DNA of 37,782 bases from an uncultured Holosporaceae bacterium (GTDB lineage: Bacteria; Pseudomonadota; Alphaproteobacteria; UBA3830; CASESI01): contig CASESI010000001.1 in the NCBI GenBank assembly GCA_949290705.1, positions 1-37,782 on the forward strand, read 5' to 3'. A model generated the notes under the pieces. It ran no database searches and was not told where the DNA came from. It saw nothing but the letters and a program-made list of their open reading frames with translations. Positions within the stretch are counted from its first letter, which is position 1; the number at the start of each line of letters is the position of its first letter. Position numbers and translations under genes: made by a program. Below, piece by piece: positions 13,208-23,939 of this stretch.

Positions 13208-14983
13208 ATGGCAAATATCCCTTCTTCATTTTTAAATTCTGTTCATATTACAGGCCGTGATGCAGATACACTTTCAAAAAATATAAAAAATATCAACTCT
13301 GAGGATTACAGCGCAAGAAGTGTTGTTAAAGAAGTTGTTACATATAATGGTGGCAGCTTTGTTCGTGATAAACGAGAGATGCGAAAGTTTGATGAAAAAA
13401 TGTTAATGCAATTTTTATCCTCAACAAGTATTTTTGAAGAGATGAATACCATCAATAAATTTTTGAAGCACTCTGAATCGACGATCATCGGTTTTGATAA
13501 ATCAACGGATGGAATTATAAATCTTTTCACGCAATTGCAGAAATCAGTGATGGAATTTTCGAAAGATCCTTTTGATGATAATTTAAGAATAATTTTTTGG
13601 AATAATCTTGATGATTTTGTGATGAAGCTTAACAATATAGACAATTTTATCGAGAACACAATTTTTGATATTGATGATGTAATTGCAAATACTGTGTCGG
13701 AATTTAACACCGAGGTTGAATCTGTATTTGTGAACAACAAAAGTTACACCAAGGAGTATTTCCTAAGGAATAGTTCTTCCAATGATTATGCAGACAAGAT
13801 AGATACTTCTTTGGCAGTATTACAAGGAATTACAAATCTTGAAATTAAACCAATTCGTGAAAACGAAGGAGTGAAGCTTTCTCTTGACGGGACAACTATT
13901 TTGGAATACCAAAATCTTGCAACACTTAAATATGAGGAAGGAAAATTTTACCTAAGCAACAATCCTGATAATGAGTTGACAGATGTGTTGATGCAAAATA
14001 AAGGACAGCTTGCAGGATATTTAAAGCTTAAAAATCAGATTTTTCCAGCATTTAAAGAGCATTTCTCGATGATCAAAGAAACACTTGTTTCAAATCTTAA
14101 TACCTTTGCGAATAATGCGTATTACAAAAAAAATGAAATTACATACGATAATTATTTCGAAGATACAACGGAATCATTTGGAATAGAAAATTTCGATGGA
14201 ACAACCTTGAGGATATCTTTGGTAAATCCTTTAACAAATGAGATTATTTCAGATGTTGATGTGGATTTTTCAGATTTACTTTTAAATGCAAAGGGTGATC
14301 CTTTACCTCAAAAGGATTTGTCGAAGATTTCTGTGAATGATGTGATATTGAAAATCAATGAATCTGCCAATAATCAACAGATTACGAATATCGCGGATTT
14401 TGCAAAGCATAAATTTCAATTGAAAGCCCAAACAGGAGTGAACATTTTCTTATCAGGGGATTTAAAAATTAATGGAAAAGGTATAAATGAATTTTTGCAC
14501 GTGAATGACATAGTGTTTTTCTCGTCAGATGAGAATGGATATAAGATTGATAACAAAATGAAAAGTTCATTTACTTTCCAAAGTGTTGAAGAATTCCAAA
14601 AAGATAAAAAAATGGATTTTACCAAAAAAAATACAAAAATTTTGGATGCTTTAAATAATATTTTAACTTCTGATAAGATACAATGGGGTCAAGTTAAAAC
14701 AGAGGTGAGTGGTTTGAGTGTGAAATCTCGTAAAGCAACATTTTCGGAATTTATCAATGAAGTTGTTTTAACAGATACCGAGATTATATCTACTTATAAA
14801 AATAAACTAAAACCTTATGCTGATAAATTTGATATTAGCAAAGCAAGTTATCTTAGTTCGAAACAAGTTGATATAACGACTCAGCAAAATAAATTTGATG
14901 AGATAATAACACTTAAAGAGATGTTGAATAAAATTTATAAAATGTCGAACGAGGTAATGAAATCGTTGTTAGAGGTAATATAA
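13208..14983 (+). CDS. flgK: flagellar hook-associated protein FlgK (HAP1)
   Basis: Junction protein between hook and filament, 591 aa, a usual length. The N-terminus has a divergent form of the axial-protein helix (NSVHITGRDADTLSKNIKNINSEDYSARSVVKEV; the common version is NIAN.NTPGYSRQ). The middle has FlgK-like blocks: KFLKHSESTIIGFDKSTDGIINLFTQLQKSV and a ...GQLAGYLKLKNQIFP stretch matching the family's G.L.gll..rd..lp. The C-terminus is amphipathic helix (SSKQVDITTQQNKFDEIITL). Divergence from model FlgK is strong; the FlgL gene 1 bp downstream secures the call. Ribosome site GTGAGG, 15 bp after the previous stop. Confidence 0.8.
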   Translation: MANIPSSFLNSVHITGRDADTLSKNIKNINSEDYSARSVVKEVVTYNGGSFVRDKREMRKFDEKMLMQFLSSTSIFEEMNTINKFLKHSESTIIGFDKSTDGIINLFTQLQKSVMEFSKDPFDDNLRIIFWNNLDDFVMKLNNIDNFIENTIFDIDDVIANTVSEFNTEVESVFVNNKSYTKEYFLRNSSSNDYADKIDTSLAVLQGITNLEIKPIRENEGVKLSLDGTTILEYQNLATLKYEEGKFYLSNNPDNELTDVLMQNKGQLAGYLKLKNQIFPAFKEHFSMIKETLVSNLNTFANNAYYKKNEITYDNYFEDTTESFGIENFDGTTLRISLVNPLTNEIISDVDVDFSDLLLNAKGDPLPQKDLSKISVNDVILKINESANNQQITNIADFAKHKFQLKAQTGVNIFLSGDLKINGKGINEFLHVNDIVFFSSDENGYKIDNKMKSSFTFQSVEEFQKDKKMDFTKKNTKILDALNNILTSDKIQWGQVKTEVSGLSVKSRKATFSEFINEVVLTDTEIISTYKNKLKPYADKFDISKASYLSSKQVDITTQQNKFDEIITLKEMLNKIYKMSNEVMKSLLEVI

Positions 14984-14984
14984 T

Positions 14985-15914
14985 ATGTTAGCAACTGTTA
15001 GTAGTAATTTTTTGAAAGAGGTTGATTATAAAAAAACTCTCGAAGCACAGGATGAAACTAAACAAAAATCCGAAGAGTTAACTGGTAATAGACCGCGAAC
15101 ATTATCGGATTATTCGTATCTTGACAGAAAACTTAAATTAAACCTTGAGAGTTCGATATCTGTTAATATTTCATATGTTGAGCAGAACAATAGGCAAAAA
15201 CTTGAGTTTGATGTAATGTTAAAAAGTGTAAATAACTTGAGAGGGGCAGCTTCAGGTTTCGTTGATGTATTGGAATCTTTCAAAAATTCGCATGATACAG
15301 ATGGCGAGCAATACTATTACACGGCAGAGATTATATTACAAGATGTGATAAATGCTTTGAATACAGAGTTTGGTGGTAAATATCTTTTCGCTGGAAATGA
15401 ATGGCTTACAGAACCTGTTGATACAGATTTTAGAAATTATGACCTTGGCAGTGATTTTTCAATACATTCTGAAGAAAAGATTTTTGATGCAACATATTAC
15501 CATGGAGGGATGGATATTGTAACGATTAAAACGACACAAAGTGCAACTATATCTCATAATATTACAGCACGTGATGACAATTTTGCAGGTTTAATGAATT
15601 TGTTGAATGCATTTATAAATCACAAGATGGATGATAATAAGCCTTATCTTGATGATGTGATAAATATTGTTAAAGAAATAGTGAATGGAATAGATTCCAT
15701 TACTTCGAATATTACTACTCTGAATGCTGAACTTGAATCGTACAACAATGCATTAGAGCAGACGAATTCTGTATTTCAAGAAGTAATAGATGATAACAAT
15801 AATTTCAATATGCTTAAAGTGTATACTGAATTAATGGAAAAAAATAAAGATTTGGAGTCATCTTTGGAGATGAATGCAAAAATTGATAAATCAAGATGGA
15901 GAACAGATAGGTAA
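14985..15914 (+). CDS. flgL: flagellar hook-associated protein FlgL (HAP3)
   Basis: Flagellin-like junction protein, 309 aa, typical of FlgL. The diagnostic block is DVINALNTEFGGKYLFAGNEWLTEPV (residues 119-144), matching the LN....GGRYLFAG motif of the family. Both ends are long helices: N-terminal KLKLNLESSISVNISYVEQNN and C-terminal NNFNMLKVYTELMEKNKDLESSLEMN, which pair in the axial structure. It starts 1 bp after the flgK stop, so expression is coupled. It could in principle be a minor flagellin, but position and the LFAG motif favour FlgL. No flagellin gene is in the window. Confidence 0.82.
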   Translation: MLATVSSNFLKEVDYKKTLEAQDETKQKSEELTGNRPRTLSDYSYLDRKLKLNLESSISVNISYVEQNNRQKLEFDVMLKSVNNLRGAASGFVDVLESFKNSHDTDGEQYYYTAEIILQDVINALNTEFGGKYLFAGNEWLTEPVDTDFRNYDLGSDFSIHSEEKIFDATYYHGGMDIVTIKTTQSATISHNITARDDNFAGLMNLLNAFINHKMDDNKPYLDDVINIVKEIVNGIDSITSNITTLNAELESYNNALEQTNSVFQEVIDDNNNFNMLKVYTELMEKNKDLESSLEMNAKIDKSRWRTDR

Positions 15915-15945
15915 AAATTTATAGGTAACTAAAAGAGGTGATTAT

Positions 15946-16404
15946 ATGGAAAGTAAAATGTTGAATTTAAACTCAGTTGGTTTTGAAGAACTTGAAACAG
16001 CAGATCAGATCGTGAATTTCCCATACGGAATTGTTGGATTTGAGGAATGTAAAAATTTTATAATCTATAAGGTGAAAAATGAACGCCTTAAGGGATTGGT
16101 GTCTTTGGAATGTCTTGATATGGATCATTTGAGATTTATTTCAATTCCAACAAGTTATGACACAATAAAAAAATTGGACCTTGTGAAGGATGAAGACCTT
16201 ACAGACTTGCTCGAAATTACGAATATTCGCAAAGAGAATTTGTTGTTGTTGTTTCTTGTGACTATTCAGGATCATGACAAGGTTTTCTTTAATCACAGGG
16301 CTCCTATCGTGATAGATATTTCAAACAAAAGTGGTATGCAGGTTGTATTTGATGATTCTTATGAGCTGTCTTGTGATATATTAAGCCTTGCAACTAAAAA
16401 GTGA
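15946..16404 (+). CDS. fliW: flagellar assembly factor FliW
   Basis: Small protein (152 aa) that binds flagellin and, in species that have CsrA, antagonises it to couple flagellin translation to export. Family blocks: VNFPYGIVGFEECKNFIIY near the N-terminus (the FP.G..GFE motif, 27-36 region), LRFISIPTSYD, and FFNHRAPIVIDISNKSGMQV (the N.RAPIVIN....QVV motif). Ribosome site AGAGGTG, 31 bp after flgL. Classic alphaproteobacteria such as Caulobacter control flagellin with FlaF and FlbT instead, so FliW here is noteworthy. No csrA is seen in the window. Confidence 0.88.
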   Translation: MESKMLNLNSVGFEELETADQIVNFPYGIVGFEECKNFIIYKVKNERLKGLVSLECLDMDHLRFISIPTSYDTIKKLDLVKDEDLTDLLEITNIRKENLLLLFLVTIQDHDKVFFNHRAPIVIDISNKSGMQVVFDDSYELSCDILSLATKK

Positions 16405-17096
16405 TGTTGTTGGATATTTTCAATCGTATAACTCGATTTTCGAAAAATAACAAAGGCGCTGTGATTATCGAGACATCTTTTATTTTACCTATATTGATTT
16501 TTATTTTAATTTTTTTTGTTGAGATTCATCTTCTTGTTCAGGCGAAACAAGGCATTATGCTTCTTGCAGAGGAATGCGCAAGAGATTTCAGTGTTTCTGG
16601 AAGGGTGAATTCTTTTCAGTCAAATATTCAACGACTTTCAAATGTTTTGCTTGGGGTTGATGATGCGCTGGATATAGACCATAAGTTGAAATGGTATATT
16701 CATATGAATTCTTATGTGGAAAATATTTCTGTATATCCGATTTTTTTTGATGTTGATGGAGATGGGAAATTTACGGATGGCGTTGATGAGAAGGTGTATG
16801 ATTCTTTCGATTTGATAGAAAATTTTTCTGAGCCAGAGATGTATATCGGATCAAAGAAATACACGATTTGGGGAAAAACTTTTATGATTCCGTCTGATAA
16901 TGAATATTGTTTTTTCGATGCTGCGGATAAATGGAAAAGCCTTAATGGTATGCATCCTGTGCGATTTGGGATGATTGTGTTCGTGTATAAGTTTAAGTTT
17001 GTTTTTCCTTTGTTAAAGCATTTGTTGATGAAGTCGGAGACTAAACTCGATTACGTGCCAGTCGTTGGAAAAGCAGTAATCATCCGTGATTGCTGA
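16404..17096 (+). CDS. TadE-like pseudopilin-type membrane protein
   Basis: 230 aa from the ATG at 16404, which overlaps the FliW stop (TGATG); a GTG one codon earlier also fits. The N-terminus has the TadE/TadG pattern: a short basic stretch, then KGAVIIETSFILP with the conserved glutamate and a single membrane helix (about 19-43). This is followed by a helical segment (AKQGIMLLAEECARDFSVSG) and an extracytoplasmic domain without clear homology, containing an acidic FDVDGDGKFTDGVDEK loop that resembles a calcium-binding DxDxDG motif. No other tight-adherence pilus gene is nearby. As last gene of the flagellar operon its job is unknown. Confidence 0.65.
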   Translation: MLLDIFNRITRFSKNNKGAVIIETSFILPILIFILIFFVEIHLLVQAKQGIMLLAEECARDFSVSGRVNSFQSNIQRLSNVLLGVDDALDIDHKLKWYIHMNSYVENISVYPIFFDVDGDGKFTDGVDEKVYDSFDLIENFSEPEMYIGSKKYTIWGKTFMIPSDNEYCFFDAADKWKSLNGMHPVRFGMIVFVYKFKFVFPLLKHLLMKSETKLDYVPVVGKAVIIRDC

Positions 17097-17120
17097 ATAT
17101 TTTTTGTGTTACGATGAGGT

Positions 17121-17145
17121 GAGGTTGTTTCGGTCGGGCAACCTC
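17121..17145. other. hairpin between convergent operon end and glyA
   Basis: GAGGTTG (17121-17127) pairs perfectly with CAACCTC (17139-17145), 11-nt loop. Neither strand has a T run after it, so it is at best a processing or pausing structure between the flagellar operon and the convergent glyA. A second short stem GCTAA/TTAGC lies at about 17168-17179. Confidence 0.4.
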
Positions 17146-17212
17146 GTAAATGGGCAAGGACATTAATGCTAAGTTTAGCTTGCTCTGACATTTTCTCAAA
17201 ATCACAAGAAAA

Positions 17213-18460
17213 TTATTTTATGACAGGAATCGAAGCCAATTTGTCAGTGATGCTTTGCACTTTTTTCTTCAAATTCAATTTTATAGTATCATCGAGCTTT
17301 TTCTCGTTAAGTGCGAAAATCATATCGGCGATAATTTCTCCCACCAATTTAAAATCTTGCTCATCCATCCCCCTGGTTGTGCCAGCTGGAGTGCCGAGCC
17401 TTATTCCCGATGTCAGCGAAGGCGGTAACGGATCGTTAGGAATGGCATTTTTGTTGCATGTGATGCCGATCTCGTCCAAGGCAATTTCCACTTCTCGCCC
17501 GTTGACATTAAGATTTCGAAGGTCGATGATCACCATGTGCGAGTCGGTTCCATTCGTTAAAATGTTAATGCCTGTATTGATTAAAGCCTCAGCCAGACTG
17601 TGTGCGTTGACAATCATTTGGTGTGCGTATTTTTTGAAATCATCAGTTAATGCTTCCGCGAAAGCCACAGCTTTTCCTGCGATGATGTGCATCAAAGGTC
17701 CGCCCTGAACACCCGGGAAAACGGCCTTGTTGACCTTCTTGGCCATTTCTTCATCGTTTGTGAGAATCAGTCCTCCACGAGGTCCGCGCAAAGTTTTATG
17801 GGTCGTGGATGTGACTATATCCGCGAATGGGAATGGAGATGGATACTCTCCCGCAACGATTAATCCAGCGTAGTGAGCCACATCGCACATTAAGATTGCT
17901 CCGACTTCTTCGGCGATTTCCTTGAATTTTGCAAAGTCGATGATGCGAGGATATGCGGATGCTCCGGCGATGATTAATTTTGGCCTATATTCTTTCGCGA
18001 GAATTTCGACGACATTGTAATCTATAAGCGAAGTTTCTGGGTCGACGTCATAGCTGACACTTTGGAACCATTTGCCAGAAATCGTTGGTTTTGCTCCATG
18101 TGTGAGGTGCCCGCCGGATGCAAGATTCATGCCGAGAATTGTGTCATTCGGAGAAAGGCAAGCGAAAAGAGCAGCCAAATTCGCCTGTGCTCCAGAATGC
18201 GGTTGAACGTTTGCATAATTACACCCGAAAAGTTTCTTTGCTCCGTCGATTGCGATTGATTCGATTTCGTCGACAAATTCACACCCTCCGTAATACCTTT
18301 TTTCTGGATACCCTTCGGCGTATTTGTTTGTCAACACAGATCCAACGGCGCGCAGCACGTTTTCTGATACGATGTTTTCCGACGCGATCATTTCGATTTG
18401 TCGGGTTTGCCTTTCAGTTTCGTTGTTTATGATGTCAAAGATTCTCTGGGTTTTGCACAT
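17213..18460 (-). CDS. glyA: serine hydroxymethyltransferase
   Basis: PLP enzyme interconverting serine and glycine while charging tetrahydrofolate with a one-carbon unit, cytoplasmic. The 415-aa protein is full length and highly conserved: [72 protein letters not shown], the PLP-lysine motif [13 protein letters not shown] (Lys222) and [34 protein letters not shown]. Start codon has GGAG 6 nt upstream. It stands alone, convergent with the flagellar operon and divergent from the AsmA-like gene. No glycine riboswitch is visible upstream. Confidence 0.97.
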   Translation of the reverse strand: MCKTQRIFDIINNETERQTRQIEMIASENIVSENVLRAVGSVLTNKYAEGYPEKRYYGGCEFVDEIESIAIDGAKKLFGCNYANVQPHSGAQANLAALFACLSPNDTILGMNLASGGHLTHGAKPTISGKWFQSVSYDVDPETSLIDYNVVEILAKEYRPKLIIAGASAYPRIIDFAKFKEIAEEVGAILMCDVAHYAGLIVAGEYPSPFPFADIVTSTTHKTLRGPRGGLILTNDEEMAKKVNKAVFPGVQGGPLMHIIAGKAVAFAEALTDDFKKYAHQMIVNAHSLAEALINTGINILTNGTDSHMVIIDLRNLNVNGREVEIALDEIGITCNKNAIPNDPLPPSLTSGIRLGTPAGTTRGMDEQDFKLVGEIIADMIFALNEKKLDDTIKLNLKKKVQSITDKLASIPVIK

Positions 18461-18530
18461 GTTAGCTCCGAAAAATATATCTCAATTTTATATTAAAAAA
18501 AAAATAATTAAAGTTAATAATTTATAAACA

Positions 18531-21362
18531 ATGTTTCACGACAATATTGGTATGAAAATTTTCAAAAAACCGGGATTGCAGTTAAAAACAGGCACTGATA
18601 GTGTATCTTTTTACGTGTTTTGTACGATATGTTCAATTGTAATTCTTGCTTGTATTGCGTGGGCAGTTGTGAGGCAGACCAATTACCACCCAAGCGTGTT
18701 GACGGAGTTTGTTGATAACAGGCTGAAATTTCTTAATGCCAAAACTATTAAGATAAAAAATTTTGGGATGGATTTTTCGATATATCTTTATAGTTGTGAT
18801 GTTTTTGGCGTGAAAGTGCCTAAAATTTTGATAAATCTCGATTTAGTGGAATTTTTTTTGCAAGGCAATAAACGCATAAAACAACTTACGGTTGAGCTTG
18901 ATGAGGTAACAGTTGAAAAAAAAGGCGATGATTTTTTTGTTGTAAAGAATGAAAATGCAACTGAGAATAGTATGGTGACTTTTGATTCTCTTTGTGCGCT
19001 ATGTGAATTGTATGATATTTCGGAGGTGAAAATTCAATCCAAACGTGTGTTTTTTAAAAACCAAGGAGCAAATTTAAATTTTAATAATACAAAAATCACT
19101 TGTGGCGAGAAAATTCATTGCGATACATGCTTAAAAATTGGAAATGGGATTGAATCAAAGATTATATGCAACTTTGATTTGCAAAAAAAACATTCTAATT
19201 TTGATATCATTTTGGAAAAAATCCCGTTTAAGCTGATAAAATCGATCGCTAATTTAGAGGATAGGTTGAATTTTGTTGGAAACAACCTTTCAAATTGTAA
19301 ATTTAATGGGAAAATCATCGATGCGAATAATTTAATTGTGAATTTTGACGTAATTTTAAATGATGATTCTGTGAAGATTGGAAATAACAAAATTTATTAT
19401 AATTCTCTTAAAATTGTTGGAAAATATGATAGTGGTATCTTGGATATTAGTAAAATTTTATTAAAATCCAGAGATTCTTTTTTCGATATCAATAATGTGA
19501 AAATTTGTGACGAAGGAATTTTTTTCAACTCTAAGGTGAATTTTTCTGGTGTGAATGAGAATATAATTTCTAGTTTTTTGTACAACCTAAGATTGAAAAA
19601 TAATATTTTTGAATTCTTAAAGATCAAAGGTGGCAAAGTTGAGTTAAAAGGTTTATTATCGCAAAAATTGCATAAAACTCCATATATTAAAAGTGGAAAA
19701 ATAAATTTTATTAACTCAAAAATTTTATTATCGCAGGATTTTGTTTTGGATAGTTTGGTTGGAAATATGACTATTAATTCTGAAAATTCTTATAAAATTA
19801 ATTGTTCTTTTGGATGTTTAAACAAGATTAATAACCTTAATAAAATAATAATTACTAGCGATGATAATACCATGAAAGTGCGGATGACCGGGGTTTATGA
19901 TGCGAAATATATTTCTAATTTAGTGACAGAAAATGATTTCGGTGGTGTGTTGAATTTTAATCAGCTTACTGGAATTTTGAGAGGTAATTTCGGATTTGAT
20001 GTTGCTCTCGAAGGAAAAAAGGTTAGTAATTTTAGGTTTAGTGGCAATGGTAATTTCTCTTATAACGATAACAATTTAAATACTAAAAATAATAATGATA
20101 CAACCGTTGATATAATCTGTGACGTTGAAACTGATGGTGAAAAAAATACAACCAAGGGTAGAATCATTGAAGTTGATGGCAATGTTATAAGTTTCAATTT
20201 TGAAAAATTAAACAATAACATGTCGAAAACAATATATACTGGTAGTTGTAGCGCTCAGATTTTGAATAAGTTACTTTGCGCAAATATTTTTGATGGTAAT
20301 ATTGATATTGTAAATGCATCTGTTATTAAAAATTTTAATAATATTTGCTCAAAATTTGTGTTAAATGTAAAAGAATCAAATGTTGGCATTGCGCAGATTT
20401 TTAATTTAAAAAGAAAAGGTGAGAATGGGTTGATAAATATTGAATGCAACTCTAGATTGCAAAAAAGTAATTACAAAAATTCAAATGAAAAATGGAATAT
20501 TTGTGATAAAAGTCTTACTTTTTTATTGAATGCTAAAAACGGCGAAGTGAGCGGAAAACTTAGTTTCGTTGGCGAGAAAATAAAAGATTTTTCGATGAAT
20601 GTTTTTGGTGAAAAAGGATGCTTTTTATCTGGTAATTTGAAAAATGATATATGGGATCTTACTCTTTCAGGAAATAGTTTTTCGCTTGTGGGTTGTGATG
20701 TTTTTGCGCAAAATATCAATTTCGATTTGGCTATTGATATCAATAAATTTCGGTGTCAACTTTTCGACGACAATCCTTTTATGATCTCTGGTTTTTGGAA
20801 AAAACGTGGCAAGTTTGTGCAAGGTGCTGATATTTCTATTGCCACTCAAAATGGCGGAAAAATGCGGGTTAGAGCGGTGTCAAATGATTCAATTGCTGAG
20901 ATAAAAATTCAAAGTTCGAATGTGCAAAAAATCCTGCGAATGCTTGGTTTAAATGGTTGTGATGTCATTGGTGATGCAACCGTGAGTATGGTACAAAATA
21001 AAATGTCGTCCAATATTTCTGGAGATTTTTCAATTGAAAATTGTATTGTAAAAAACAATGAAACTTTAAAAAATATGATTGCTCTTGTTGATTCATATAA
21101 TCGTGAAACACAGAGTATAATTGGTTTCGTTGGTTGTTCAGGGGATTTCGAAATTGATAAAGATTTTGAAAATTTGAATCTTATAAATTGCAGAGCAAAA
21201 GGACCATTATTAAATATTACAACTATGGGGAGAATTAATTTGCCGAAAAAAATGTTGGATATTCACGGGGATTTTTCTGTAAATTCTGACGAAAAAATGA
21301 AAAAGATGAAAAAGTACAAAATCTTCGGTACGAATCAGAATCCATCGTTTAAGGTGATGTAG
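18531..21362 (+). CDS. large AsmA/YhdP-like envelope protein
   Basis: 943 aa with one membrane helix near the N-terminus (about 26-47), the rest predicted periplasmic and made of repeating short beta segments. The architecture, the early SVLTEFVDNRLKFLNAKTIKIKNFG segment and the C-terminal pattern (GFVGCSGDFEIDKDFENLNLINCRAKGPLLNITTMGRINLPKKMLDIHGDF) fit the AsmA-like/YhdP group (DUF3971 in alphaproteobacteria), thought to move phospholipids between membranes. By-eye similarity is to pattern, not to a specific member. Very AT-rich and asparagine/lysine-rich. No Shine-Dalgarno precedes ATG 18531; ATG 18552 (MKIFKKPG) is an alternative. Divergent from glyA. Confidence 0.65.
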   Translation: MFHDNIGMKIFKKPGLQLKTGTDSVSFYVFCTICSIVILACIAWAVVRQTNYHPSVLTEFVDNRLKFLNAKTIKIKNFGMDFSIYLYSCDVFGVKVPKILINLDLVEFFLQGNKRIKQLTVELDEVTVEKKGDDFFVVKNENATENSMVTFDSLCALCELYDISEVKIQSKRVFFKNQGANLNFNNTKITCGEKIHCDTCLKIGNGIESKIICNFDLQKKHSNFDIILEKIPFKLIKSIANLEDRLNFVGNNLSNCKFNGKIIDANNLIVNFDVILNDDSVKIGNNKIYYNSLKIVGKYDSGILDISKILLKSRDSFFDINNVKICDEGIFFNSKVNFSGVNENIISSFLYNLRLKNNIFEFLKIKGGKVELKGLLSQKLHKTPYIKSGKINFINSKILLSQDFVLDSLVGNMTINSENSYKINCSFGCLNKINNLNKIIITSDDNTMKVRMTGVYDAKYISNLVTENDFGGVLNFNQLTGILRGNFGFDVALEGKKVSNFRFSGNGNFSYNDNNLNTKNNNDTTVDIICDVETDGEKNTTKGRIIEVDGNVISFNFEKLNNNMSKTIYTGSCSAQILNKLLCANIFDGNIDIVNASVIKNFNNICSKFVLNVKESNVGIAQIFNLKRKGENGLINIECNSRLQKSNYKNSNEKWNICDKSLTFLLNAKNGEVSGKLSFVGEKIKDFSMNVFGEKGCFLSGNLKNDIWDLTLSGNSFSLVGCDVFAQNINFDLAIDINKFRCQLFDDNPFMISGFWKKRGKFVQGADISIATQNGGKMRVRAVSNDSIAEIKIQSSNVQKILRMLGLNGCDVIGDATVSMVQNKMSSNISGDFSIENCIVKNNETLKNMIALVDSYNRETQSIIGFVGCSGDFEIDKDFENLNLINCRAKGPLLNITTMGRINLPKKMLDIHGDFSVNSDEKMKKMKKYKIFGTNQNPSFKVM

Positions 21363-21489
21363 CGACCTACCTACCTTTGAGAGAATGGTTCGCGCCTGAC
21401 GAGAAAAATCAAAATAAAAAAATGCAAAAAAGAAGTGAATATTGTTATCTTCGATTTTTAAAGATTATTTTTTTAATTTATCGTTAATT

Positions 21490-22137
21490 TCAATCCATGT
21501 ACCAAGAACACAATCTTTTAATTGAATTGATGGCATGTTGGTAGATTGCGACAATTACACTATTGTAAAAATTGTTTTCTGTGGTTTGTACAGTTTCATC
21601 ATTTGAAGAAGATGCAAGTACAGTAATCTCGTCGTGATCACGTTTTACGCTTTCCTTTTTCTTAGCTGGAGAGTTTTTGTTCAAGTCGCGAAGTTGCTCT
21701 TCAATTACAGCACGTTCTTCAGCATTTGGCTCTGTCTCAAATTTTGCCTCTGAAAAGATATCATCCTCATCCCAACATCCGAAAACATCTCCCATTGCTG
21801 CGAAAGGATTTTCATCTTCATCATAGAAATCATCTTCCATTTTCTTTTTCTTAGGAGGAAAGTTTTTGTTCAAGTCACGAAGTTGCTCTTCAATTACTTC
21901 AAGTTCTTCAGCGTTTGGTTTTGTAGTAAGTCTTGCCTCAAGAAAAGATTGAACGTTAAAATCCGCAGCATTTCCGAAAACGTCTCCCATTGCTGCGAAA
22001 GGGTCTTCATCTTCATCGTAGAAATTGTCTTTCATTGTTGCGAAAGAATTTTCGTGGTTGTCATTAGATAAAGTCATTGTGTTATTAGCAGCGAATGCGC
22101 TACAGAATAACAGAGTATATAGTTTTAAAGTTTTCAT
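21490..22137 (-). CDS. secreted acidic protein with two internal repeats, unknown function
   Basis: 215 aa from the ATG at 22137. Residues 1-17 are a signal peptide (MKTLKLYTLLFCSAFAA). The mature part has two copies of a ~65-residue unit: DDFYDEDENPFAAMGDVFG, a variable linker, then PNAEE..VIEEQLRDLNKN and a lysine cluster (PPKKKKM at 94-100; PAKKKESVKR at 157-166). The lysine clusters resemble monopartite nuclear localisation signals, but basic/acidic patches in a repeat protein could have other roles. No known family recognised. The ATG lacks a Shine-Dalgarno. A longer frame starts 39 nt upstream but would bury the signal peptide. It is on the same strand as the F1 genes but probably separate. 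Confidence 0.65.
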   Translation of the reverse strand: MKTLKLYTLLFCSAFAANNTMTLSNDNHENSFATMKDNFYDEDEDPFAAMGDVFGNAADFNVQSFLEARLTTKPNAEELEVIEEQLRDLNKNFPPKKKKMEDDFYDEDENPFAAMGDVFGCWDEDDIFSEAKFETEPNAEERAVIEEQLRDLNKNSPAKKKESVKRDHDEITVLASSSNDETVQTTENNFYNSVIVAIYQHAINSIKRLCSWYMD

Positions 22138-22217
22138 ATTTTTTTGCAATAACCAAAAAATATTGTATAATAACAAAAAAATATAGTCAAGAAAAAATTA
22201 CAAAAAAGACAAAAAAA

Positions 22218-22475
22218 TTATGCAAAAATGTTAAGGGTGTTCTTTTCAAATATACAAAATCCGCCGTCTGTGGCGTTTATTAAGAATTCCTTTTTATTTC
22301 CATCTGCGAGCTCGCAAACAACTTTTCCATTTTTTTTCAAAACAGCAATTGTCGGAATATGATCTTTTGTAATTGAAAACTCGCCATCTTCAGAAGTCAA
22401 AATTGCGGACTTTGCCTCACCTTTAAAAATGCTTTTATCGTATTCAGCAATATTTATAACAAAACAATTTTCCAT
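22218..22475 (-). CDS. atpC: ATP synthase F1 epsilon subunit, short form
   Basis: Epsilon links the rotor to the catalytic head and, through its C-terminal helices, can inhibit ATP hydrolysis. The product is only 85 aa against about 130-140 in E. coli. It keeps the N-terminal beta-sandwich pattern (FKGEAKSAILTSEDGEFSIT, then HIPTIAVLKKNGKVVCEL and GGFCIFEKNTLNIFA) but ends where the helical domain would begin. Start at 22475 is set by GGAGG in the leader; a longer frame to 22499 has no ribosome site. Position after atpD confirms identity. Confidence 0.85.
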   Translation of the reverse strand: MENCFVINIAEYDKSIFKGEAKSAILTSEDGEFSITKDHIPTIAVLKKNGKVVCELADGNKKEFLINATDGGFCIFEKNTLNIFA

Positions 22476-22514
22476 GGTTCCTCCGAAATAAAAATACAAT
22501 AAAAAAGTTAAAAA

Positions 22515-23936
<1,422 letters not shown>

Positions 23937-23939
23937 TTA

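Noticed and set aside
17121-17179. Structured gap before glyA as a tRNA, 4.5S RNA or riboswitch
   Set aside because: No cloverleaf, no GGTTCRA loop, no SRP core, and it lies at the 3' end of glyA where a riboswitch would not act.
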